Of a DNA stretch of 64,000 bases, positions 32,901 through 39,877 are shown piece by piece. A program made the translations under genes and the position numbers. Each line of letters opens with the position of its first letter. Within the stretch, counting starts at the first letter, position 1. The stretch is from Nocardioides panaciterrulae (lineage in GTDB: Bacteria > Actinomycetota > Actinomycetes > Propionibacteriales > Nocardioidaceae). The stretch lies in assembly GCF_013409645.1 (NCBI RefSeq), contig NZ_JACCBG010000001.1:3098001-3162000 (forward strand), given 5' to 3'. The notes beneath the pieces are model-generated. The model was given only the letters and a program-made list of their open reading frames with translations. It ran no database searches and was not told where the DNA came from.

Positions 32901-34952
32901 ATGAACCGCCGCACGCACCCGTCACCGGTCTCGCACCGCTGGCGGGTGCGTGCTGCCCTGGCCGCGCTCTCGCTGGCCACCGTCGGCGCCACCGCGCTCC
33001 CCTCCCCCGCCCTGGCCGGCACCGGCGGGAGCACCCTCACCTCGCTCGCCAGCACCTCGACCAAGGCGGCGACGACCCAGCAGAAGGTGGCCGACGCCTA
33101 CGCCGCCTATGTGCAGAGCCGTCAGCAGGTCGAGGCGCTGAGCGCCCACACCCAACGCCTCAACGCCAACGCCAAGGCGGCCGCGGCGATCGCCGACCGG
33201 CTGCGCGCGACGGTGGCCGACGACCACGGCGGCATCATCCAGTCGCTCGGCGACTGGCTCTCCCCCGGCCAGTCCGACCTTGACAAGGCCGCCGAGGCCG
33301 CCGACAACGCCGAGGTCGCCCGCACCCTCGCCGACGCCGCCCAGGCGGCGCTCAACGCGGCGATCGACCGGACCGAGCAGGACCGGCTCACCTGGGAGCA
33401 GGCCCAGCAGCACCAGGACCGCCTCGAGGCCACCTGGTCGGCCAAGCGGGTCGTCGCCGACGCGATCGACCACGCGCAGTTCCAGGCGGCGTACGACGCG
33501 ACCGGCCACCAGGACCACCGCAACCGCGCGGCCCTGCGGGCGTGGACGCACTACCTGCACAGCCTGGGCGCGGCCGCCGTCGTACCGCCCGCCGCCAAGC
33601 AGCTCGAGGACCCGCACCACCTGGACAAGCCGCTCGAGCCGCTGCGCAACACGTCCTACCGCGCCGTGCCTGGCGTCGCGCAGGCCCGGCTCCGCGACGG
33701 CCGCGCGGTCACCGTGCTGCCCCGCGAGACCGTGCGCGCGGTCTCCGAGGCCTTCCACCGGCTCGGCCTGTCGACGGTGCCCGACGGCATCGACGCCACG
33801 ACGTACGCCTGCGGCGGCCTGCTCGCCAACGCCTGGGGATCCTCGGCCACCCTGCCCGCCGACGCCACCGGCCAGTGGCAGGACCTGCACGCGGTGCCCC
33901 GCAGCACCGTCCAGCCCGGCGACGTGGTCGTGCTCGGCGGCCAACACGACGGCCTGGCGCAGACCGCGGTCTACGTCGGCGCGCAGCGGATCATCGTCGC
34001 CGACCCCGCCACCGGCGTCGCCGGCGTCCAGCCGCTGCCGGCGCACTTCCTCGGCGTCCGCCGGGCCACGCTGGCCAGCCCCACCGACAACCCGCAGCCT
34101 CCCTCCGGCGGCGTCTGCGGCCCGGCCACCCCGATCCCGGTCGTCGACGGCTCGGGACCGCTCTCGCTGCCGATGGCGGCGGGCAGCTACCGGATCTCCG
34201 CGGGCTTCGGCGACGGCGGCGGGCTGTGGTCCTCGGGCGCACACACCGGCCAGGACTTCGCCGCCCCCATCGGTACGCCGGTGGCCGCGGCCGGCCCCGG
34301 CACCGTGACCGTCGAGCACCCGTCCTGGGCCGGCAACCTGGTCCGGATCGACCACGGCGGCGGCGTGGAGACGCTCTACGCCCACCTCTCCCGCGTCGAC
34401 GTGACCACCGGCCAGACGATCGAGGCCGGCGACCCGGTGGGGCTGGTCGGCGACCTCGGCAACACCACCGGACCGCACCTGCACTTCGAGGTCCGGCTCG
34501 ACGGCATCCCGGTCGACCCCACCCAGGTGGTCGACGTGCCGGAGGTCCCGCGGCCGACGTACACGAACGGCGAGCTGCCGGCCGACGCGCTGTGCGCCGC
34601 CACCCCCGGCGGGGTGCAGCAGCTGCGCTGCGACGCGGCCGTGGCGTTCCGGCTGATGGGCGCGCAGTTCGAGGCCGACAACGGCGCGCCGCTCTGCATC
34701 ACCGACTCCTACCGCTCCCGCGCGGGCCAGGAACGGGTGCACGTGCTCAAGCCCAACCTCACCGCCACGCCCGGCACCTCGGTGCACGGCTGGGGGCTCG
34801 CGGTCGACCTGTGCGGCGGCATCGAGAGCTTCGACACCGCCGAGCACGCGTGGATGATGACGCACGGCCCGGCGTACGGCTGGCGCCACCCGTCGTGGGC
34901 CGAGCCGGGCGGCAGCCGCCCGGAGCCGTGGCACTTCGAGTACGAGGGCTGA
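32901..34952 (+). CDS. Secreted NlpC/P60-like, M23, VanY-like peptidoglycan hydrolase
   Basis: A 683-residue protein with a signal peptide (about 1-40), a long helical coiled-coil part (about 55-215) and three wall-active modules. An NlpC/P60-like module (about 270-400) keeps the cysteine (C304 in YACGGL) but has Gln where the catalytic His of HVGIYVG is expected, so it may be inactive. An M23 endopeptidase (about 430-540) has H448xxxD452 and H526xH528. A VanY/D-Ala-D-Ala carboxypeptidase-like module (about 560-683) has SVHGWGLAVDL (H629, D636) and WHFEYEG (H678). It would cut peptide cross-links, perhaps opening the wall for pili, since its operon has a WhiG-type promoter (inference). Confidence 0.9.
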   Translation: MNRRTHPSPVSHRWRVRAALAALSLATVGATALPSPALAGTGGSTLTSLASTSTKAATTQQKVADAYAAYVQSRQQVEALSAHTQRLNANAKAAAAIADRLRATVADDHGGIIQSLGDWLSPGQSDLDKAAEAADNAEVARTLADAAQAALNAAIDRTEQDRLTWEQAQQHQDRLEATWSAKRVVADAIDHAQFQAAYDATGHQDHRNRAALRAWTHYLHSLGAAAVVPPAAKQLEDPHHLDKPLEPLRNTSYRAVPGVAQARLRDGRAVTVLPRETVRAVSEAFHRLGLSTVPDGIDATTYACGGLLANAWGSSATLPADATGQWQDLHAVPRSTVQPGDVVVLGGQHDGLAQTAVYVGAQRIIVADPATGVAGVQPLPAHFLGVRRATLASPTDNPQPPSGGVCGPATPIPVVDGSGPLSLPMAAGSYRISAGFGDGGGLWSSGAHTGQDFAAPIGTPVAAAGPGTVTVEHPSWAGNLVRIDHGGGVETLYAHLSRVDVTTGQTIEAGDPVGLVGDLGNTTGPHLHFEVRLDGIPVDPTQVVDVPEVPRPTYTNGELPADALCAATPGGVQQLRCDAAVAFRLMGAQFEADNGAPLCITDSYRSRAGQERVHVLKPNLTATPGTSVHGWGLAVDLCGGIESFDTAEHAWMMTHGPAYGWRHPSWAEPGGSRPEPWHFEYEG

Positions 34953-35024
34953 GGATTCGGCTAACCTGACCCCCGGAACCCGCCGACCGGCGGCACCGCC
35001 ACCACGCTGCGGGGGAGGACGACG

Positions 35025-35759
35025 TTGGAGACCATCGACCACTCCGTCGACCTGCTGTGGCAACGGTTCAAGGAGAACGGTGACCGCGAGGCCCGCGACC
35101 GGCTGGTGCTGCAGTACTCGCCGCTGGTGAAGTACGTCGCCGGCCGGGTCCGCTCCGGGCTGCCGTCCTCGGTGGACCAGAACGACCTGGTCTCCGACGG
35201 CGTGATCGGGCTGATGGACGCGATCGACAAGTTCGACCCCGCGCGCGGCCTGCAGTTCCAGACCTACGCGGTCTCCCGCATCCGCGGCGCGATCGTCGAC
35301 GGGCTGCGCGCCTCGGACTGGGTGCCGCGCTCGGTGCGGGAGAAGATCCGCGACATCGACGCCGCCCAGGCCCGCCTCGAGCGCAGCCTCGGCCGGCCGC
35401 CGAAGGACCCCGAGGTCGCCGCCGAGCTCGGCATCAGCGTCGAGGAACTGCGCGCGATGTACTCCCAGACCGCGCACACCAGCGTGGTCAGCTTCGAGGG
35501 CGCCACCCTCGGCGACGAGGACACCCCCCGCGCGGCGGTCGACCTGCCCGACGGCGACGACGACATCCCCGCCGGCTTCCTCGCCGCGGTGCGCGAGCTG
35601 CCCGAGCGCGACCAGATCGTCGTCGCGCTCTACTACTGGGACCGGCTCACGCTCGCCGAGATCGGCCAGGTCCTCGGCGTCACCGAGTCGCGGGTCAGCC
35701 AGCTGCACAGCCGGGCCACCATGACGCTGCGGCGCAAGCTGCTCGACGCCGCCGGCTGA
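35025..35759 (+). CDS. whiG: WhiG/FliA-family sigma factor
   Basis: A 244-residue alternative sigma-70 factor with regions 2, 3 and 4. Region 2 shows DLVSDGVIGLMDAIDKFDP and FQTYAVSRIRGAIVDGLR, followed by DWVPRSVR, typical of FliA/WhiG. Region 4 has the helix-turn-helix LAEIGQVLGVTESRVSQLH. TTG at 35025 follows GGGGGAGGACGACG. No flagellar genes are in the window, while six promoters with its expected consensus lie by pilus genes. It is the fourth gene after the WhiG-type promoter at 31785 (72-base gap from the hydrolase), so it may activate itself. The RsiG-like protein at 20477 is its likely anti-sigma factor. Confidence 0.93.
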   Translation: METIDHSVDLLWQRFKENGDREARDRLVLQYSPLVKYVAGRVRSGLPSSVDQNDLVSDGVIGLMDAIDKFDPARGLQFQTYAVSRIRGAIVDGLRASDWVPRSVREKIRDIDAAQARLERSLGRPPKDPEVAAELGISVEELRAMYSQTAHTSVVSFEGATLGDEDTPRAAVDLPDGDDDIPAGFLAAVRELPERDQIVVALYYWDRLTLAEIGQVLGVTESRVSQLHSRATMTLRRKLLDAAG

Positions 35760-35779
35760 TCCGCTCGGTCCGTCGCCCG

Positions 35780-36520
35780 TCAGGCGGTACGCCGGGCCAC
35801 GAACGCCCACTCGCGCCCGGGCCGATCCGGGGCGTCGCGCACCTCGACCACCTCGAAGCCGGCGTCGGCCAGCGACGTCTCGACCTCGTCGCGCTCGCGG
35901 AACCGCAGCGTGGAGTCGGAGGTGACGGTGGCCCCGTCGGCGTGGAAGACCGTGGTCCAGCGGAAGCTCACCAGCGGCTCCGCCACCGCCAGCAGCTCGC
36001 AGCAGGTCTCGACCACGCCCACTCCTGCGACCTCGGCGCGGACCCGGGTGTGCTCGGGGGTCCACTCCTCCCACGCGCGCCGCTGCGGCACCCGGGTCTC
36101 GAAGACCAGGTGCCCGCCGGGTCGCAGCGCCGCGCGCACCCCCGCCAGCGTGGCGGCCCAGTCGGCGTCGGTGAGGAAGACCTGCGCGACGTTGGCGGTC
36201 GTCGTGGCCGCGTCGACCTGCAGCGGCGGCAGCGTGGTCGCGTCGCCGTGCAGCCAGCGCACCCGGTGGGCGGCCGGGCTGCGTCCTGCCTTGGCGCGGG
36301 CGACGTCGAGGGACGCGCCGGCCGGGTCGACGCCGATCACGTCGACCCCGCGGGCGGCCAGCAGCAGCGCGAACGTGCCGGTGCCGCAGCCGACGTCCAG
36401 CACGCTGCGGGTGGCCAGCTCGGCGAGGAGGTCGGCGTACACCTCGAGGTCGCTGCGGTCGGGGTCGAAGACGTCGTAGAGCTCGGCCAGCCGTCGGTCC
36501 CCGAAGATGCGGTCCACCAC
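35780..36520 (-). CDS. Class I SAM-dependent methyltransferase
   Basis: A 246-residue cytosolic protein with the SAM-binding motif VLDVGCGTGTFALLLA (about residues 39-54), the acidic end of strand 2 (VIGVDPAG) and a Rossmann-type pattern through the centre. The substrate cannot be read from sequence. It converges on the sigma gene with a 20-base gap and no clear terminator. Confidence 0.88.
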   Translation of the reverse strand: MVDRIFGDRRLAELYDVFDPDRSDLEVYADLLAELATRSVLDVGCGTGTFALLLAARGVDVIGVDPAGASLDVARAKAGRSPAAHRVRWLHGDATTLPPLQVDAATTTANVAQVFLTDADWAATLAGVRAALRPGGHLVFETRVPQRRAWEEWTPEHTRVRAEVAGVGVVETCCELLAVAEPLVSFRWTTVFHADGATVTSDSTLRFRERDEVETSLADAGFEVVEVRDAPDRPGREWAFVARRTA

Positions 36521-36583
36521 GGGCGCGACCCTAGCCGGGCTGCCGGTGGCCGGGGCGGGGCGGCGGGCGGCCGGCGGCGGTGC

Positions 36584-36829
36584 TCAGGCGGCGCGCAGCG
36601 CGGCGAGCCGGGCGACCAGCCGGCGCAGCGGGGTGTCGGGGGTGGTCGGGCGACGGATCGGCAGCTGGTCGGTGCGGCCCTCGCGCTCGGCGATCATCAC
36701 GATCGCGTCGCGGTCGTAGGCCGCGGCCAGCTCCTCGGCGCGGCCGAGGTCACCGTCGGCGACGGCACCGTTGATGGTCTCGACGTAGGAGGCGTGCAGC
36801 GCGTTCAGGTCGTCGATCAGGCGGGACAT
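36584..36829 (-). CDS. Small unknown protein
   Basis: An 81-residue soluble helical protein (DDLNALHASYVETINGAV ... RRLVARLAALRAA). I do not recognise it beyond a typical small actinobacterial hypothetical. ATG at 36829 is preceded by GAGGAGATCC. It stands alone between the methyltransferase and the EEP gene. Confidence 0.65.
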   Translation of the reverse strand: MSRLIDDLNALHASYVETINGAVADGDLGRAEELAAAYDRDAIVMIAEREGRTDQLPIRRPTTPDTPLRRLVARLAALRAA

Positions 36830-36930
36830 GGATCTCCTCGATCAGGGGGCGGGTGTCCACCTTGTCCAGCGCCCGTGACGGCGCGGATAGTCCCGTCCGC
36901 CGCGGATGTGACGCGACTCAACCCACCCGG

Positions 36931-38100
36931 TCACCAGATCGGCAGCCGCACCCGCGCGACCACACCGGCGTGGTCGGAGGGCCAGAACGGCGGCGTCGTC
37001 GAGATCGGCTGGTCGTCGACGAGGTGCGCATTGATGGCCCGTACCCGGCCGTGCAGCAGCACCAGGTCGATGCGCTCGCTGAGCTGGGAGGTCGGGTTGC
37101 TGAGCGTGCCGTTCTGGCAGCAGCTCAGCCCCGGACCGTGGCCGGCCTCGAGCCAGGCGTCGTCGAACCACGACTTCGTCAGCAGCGAGTACGACGCGGT
37201 CGGCTGGGTGGTTGTGGCCGGGTCGGCCGCGGAGTTGAAGTCACCGACCGCGATCACCGTGCCGCGGGTGTGCGCCGGCCCGGCGAGGAACTCCTTCGCC
37301 TGCGCCTCCTGCACGGCCGGGAAGTCCTCGGTCTCCAGGTGGGTGACCAGGAAGCGGAACCGCTTCCCGACGTACGACGCGTCGATGTAGGCCCACCCGC
37401 GGGCGAACGAGACCGGCTCGGTCGTGCCGGGCGGGGCGAAGGTCTGCTGCGCGGTGTACTCACCGCTGGCCGAGTCGCGGACGGCGAGGCCCCGGGTGGC
37501 GTCGTCGACCAGGACCACGTCGCGGTCCTGCAGCCGCACCACGCACTGCGGGGTGGTCGGCGAGGTCGGCACCCCGCAGCCGAAGTCCGGCGCGACCAGC
37601 GGCGCCGGGCCGATGTCGGCGTTGTCGGAGACCGCGGCGACCGAGTAGTGCAGCCCGCGCTTGGCCAGCGCCGCCTGCAGGATCGCGAGGAAGTCGTAGC
37701 TGGGCGGGTTCGCCCCGGCGACCAGCGGCGTCGCGGTCCATTTGCTGACCTCCTCGAGCCCGATCAGGTCCGGCCGCTCGTGGGCGATGGTGTCGGCGAT
37801 CGCCTGGGCGCGCTTGGGGAAGTCGGTCGCGACCATCGTCCCGTAGATCTGCGCCACCGCCGCGACGAACTCCGCCGGGGTGGTCGCCGCCAGCGCCGGC
37901 GTCAGCGGCGAGCCGAGGTAGAGGTTCTGGGTCATCACGTCCAGCTGACCGGGTCCGTGGTGGCGGTGGTGGTGCCCGTGGTGGTGGCCGTGGGGTTGAT
38001 CGCCGGCCTGGGCGGCATCGAGCGTGGCGGGCCCGGCCAGTGCGAGGCCCAGCGTGACGAGGCAGGCGGCGGCGAGTCGGGCGCGGATCCGGAGCGACAT
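36931..38100 (-). CDS. Secreted endonuclease/exonuclease/phosphatase family protein
   Basis: A 389-residue protein with a signal peptide (about 1-32) and then a His-rich stretch (HGHHHGHHHRHHG) that likely binds metal. The EEP fold motifs are MTQNLYLG, GLEEVSKW (metal Glu), VGDFNSAAD and the C-terminal SDHAGVV (Asp-His). Family members cleave phosphodiesters in nucleic acids, sphingomyelin or inositol phosphates; the substrate is not evident. A divergent gap of 295 bases with a palindromic element separates it from the next gene. Confidence 0.87.
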   Translation of the reverse strand: MSLRIRARLAAACLVTLGLALAGPATLDAAQAGDQPHGHHHGHHHRHHGPGQLDVMTQNLYLGSPLTPALAATTPAEFVAAVAQIYGTMVATDFPKRAQAIADTIAHERPDLIGLEEVSKWTATPLVAGANPPSYDFLAILQAALAKRGLHYSVAAVSDNADIGPAPLVAPDFGCGVPTSPTTPQCVVRLQDRDVVLVDDATRGLAVRDSASGEYTAQQTFAPPGTTEPVSFARGWAYIDASYVGKRFRFLVTHLETEDFPAVQEAQAKEFLAGPAHTRGTVIAVGDFNSAADPATTTQPTASYSLLTKSWFDDAWLEAGHGPGLSCCQNGTLSNPTSQLSERIDLVLLHGRVRAINAHLVDDQPISTTPPFWPSDHAGVVARVRLPIW

Positions 38101-38219
38101 GTGGGTCTCCTGGGTCGGGTGCTCCCACCCTCACCTCGAGTTCGCTCGCGACGCATCCCCCCGGTTGGGGACCTCGCCGGCGTACGGCGTCGGCCCGGGG
38201 ACCAGCCGCTGCTGCGGCC

Positions 38220-38264
38220 TTTGCGGCGGATCCGTCCCACAGCGCAGGTGGGATCCGCCGCAAA
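38220..38264. repeat. Palindromic element, copy 1
   Basis: TTTGCGGCGGATCC(GT)CCCAC and GTGGGATCCGCCGCAAA form a long near-perfect inverted repeat around AGCGCAG. A diverged copy lies at 39362-39403, so the pair brackets the AbiEi/DUF559-like gene. Both copies share the GGATCCGTCCCAC arm. Confidence 0.8.
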
Positions 38265-38395
38265 CCGTCTCCGGCCGCCGGGCCCGTCCGCGGCGCAGGG
38301 CCCGCAACCCGCGCCGCCCGGTCCGCCGACCGCGTTGTCCACAGATCCGCAACTGCCGGTTCCGGCGCCACCCGGAAACCGCCAGCATCCGTGCC

Positions 38396-39334
38396 ATGGA
38401 CCTCACGGAGCTGCTCGGCGACCAGGCCGGCGTCATCTCTCGGCGCCAGGTGCTGGCGGCCGGCCTCCGGCAGCACGACATCGAGCGGATGCTTCGGCGG
38501 CGGGAGTGGGCGCGCGTGCACGAGGGCGTCTACGTCACCCACACCGGCGACACGACCTGGCACCAGCGGGCCTGGGCGGCGGTGCTGTTCTCCTGGCCGG
38601 CCGCGCTGTCGCACCGTTCCGCCCTGTCGGCCGCGGGCGCGTCGGGCAACAGCCCACAGGACGACTGCCTCATCGACGTCGCCGTCGACCGCGGCCGCCA
38701 CCGGGTCGCGCCCGCGGGCGTCCGACTGCACCGGATGAGCGACTTCCACGCCCGGGTGCAGTGGAACCTCGGCCCGCCCCGGATCCGCTACGAGCACGCC
38801 GTCCTCGACCTCGCCGCCGAGGCCAGGAGCGACTCCGCGGCGGTGGCGGTGCTGTCCGACGCGTGCGGCGCCCGGCGTACCACCACCGCCCGGCTCTCCG
38901 CCGCGCTCGCCGACCGGCCGCGGCTGCCGCGCCGCGCCTGGCTCGCCGACGTGCTCGCCGACGTCGCGGCCGGCACCTGCTCGGTGCTCGAGCACGGCTA
39001 CCTCACGCTGGTCGAGCGCCCCCACGGCCTGCCCGAGGGCCGGCGGCAGGCCAGTCACCGGCACGGGGACAAGCGGGTCTACCAGGACGTCGAGTACGTC
39101 GACCTGGGCACGTACGTCGAGTTCGACGGCCGGCTCTTCCACTCCTCCGCCGCCGCCCGCGACCTGGACATGGGCCGCGACCTGGAGTCCGCCGCGTCGG
39201 ACGGCAGCGAGACGCTGCGGATCTCCTACGGGATGGTCTTCGACCGGCCCTGCACGACGGCCGCGTCGGTCGGCGCGGTGCTGCAGCGGCACGGCTGGAC
39301 CGGTTCCCCCACCACCTGTCCCCGGTGCGCGTGA
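38396..39334 (+). CDS. AbiEi-like/DUF559-like protein
   Basis: A 312-residue protein. The N-terminal about 70 residues match the AbiEi-type winged helix (GVISRRQVLAAGL, IERMLRRREWARVHEGVYV) found in type IV toxin-antitoxin antitoxins and many actinobacterial proteins. The C-terminal about 100 residues resemble DUF559/VSR-like endonuclease folds (YVEFDGRLFH, ETLRISYGMVFDRPC), though the acidic catalytic set is not fully clear. No partner toxin is adjacent. Its flanking by palindromic elements suggests it moved as a unit (inference). Confidence 0.78.
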   Translation: MDLTELLGDQAGVISRRQVLAAGLRQHDIERMLRRREWARVHEGVYVTHTGDTTWHQRAWAAVLFSWPAALSHRSALSAAGASGNSPQDDCLIDVAVDRGRHRVAPAGVRLHRMSDFHARVQWNLGPPRIRYEHAVLDLAAEARSDSAAVAVLSDACGARRTTTARLSAALADRPRLPRRAWLADVLADVAAGTCSVLEHGYLTLVERPHGLPEGRRQASHRHGDKRVYQDVEYVDLGTYVEFDGRLFHSSAAARDLDMGRDLESAASDGSETLRISYGMVFDRPCTTAASVGAVLQRHGWTGSPTTCPRCA

Positions 39335-39361
39335 CCGGGGGCGCCGCGCCCGTCACTGTTC

Positions 39362-39403
39362 GCGTCGGATCCGTCCCACCAGGCAGGTGCGATCCGCCGC
39401 AGA
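39362..39403. repeat. Palindromic element, copy 2
   Basis: GCGTCGGATCCGTCCCAC and GTGCGATCCGCCGCAGA are arms nearly identical to the copy at 38220, with one or two changes each. It lies 28 bases after the AbiEi-like gene and 28 bases before the stop of the SRPBCC gene, so it may also end transcription. Confidence 0.75.
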
Positions 39404-39430
39404 CCCGAGGGCTCCCCCGACCCGACGCCC

Positions 39431-39877
39431 TCAGGAGTACGACGCGGCGAGGTGCTCGGCCAGCCCCTGCAACGTATCGTCGACCAGCCCCTTGATCACC
39501 CGTCGCCGGATGAACCCGGGCAGCGGCAGGTTGTGGTGGATGGTGAGCTCGTAGGTGACCGCGGTCCGGCCCGCGCCGACGTCCTCGAGCGTCCAGCAGC
39601 CCTCCTGCCCGGTCTGCAGCCGGCCCTTGACCATCGTCCAGCTCATGGTGGTGTCGGAGTGGTCGTAGGACAGCGTGTACTCGTCGGTGCCGACGGTCGC
39701 GGACGCCTTGAACCGGGCGGTCGCGGGCAGCCCGCTGTCCTCGTAGACCTCGAGCAGCTCGGCCTCCTGGATCTGCGGGATCCACTCCACCTGCCGCTCC
39801 ACGTCGCGCAGGGTGGCGAGCACCCCGTCGAGCGGGGCGGCGACCTCGACGGTCGCGATGGCGGAGTCAGTCGGCAT
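39431..39877 (-). CDS. SRPBCC-family (START/polyketide cyclase-like) protein
   Basis: A 148-residue protein with the SRPBCC fold pattern: VEVAAPLDGVLATLRDVERQVEWIPQI at the N-terminus, central strands, and a C-terminal helix (LVDDTLQGLAEHL). These bind hydrophobic ligands; the ligand is unknown. ATG at 39877 (a GTG at 39886 is possible) overlaps the end of adhE by 11 bases, so it is probably co-translated with it. Confidence 0.82.
   Translation of the reverse strand: MPTDSAIATVEVAAPLDGVLATLRDVERQVEWIPQIQEAELLEVYEDSGLPATARFKASATVGTDEYTLSYDHSDTTMSWTMVKGRLQTGQEGCWTLEDVGAGRTAVTYELTIHHNLPLPGFIRRRVIKGLVDDTLQGLAEHLAASYS

Noticed and set aside
34962..34989. TAAC-N16-GCCGACCG as a seventh WhiG promoter before the sigma gene
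   Set aside because: Spacing fits, but both boxes deviate and the -10 box lies in a GCCGACCGGC palindrome; kept only as a weak possibility.
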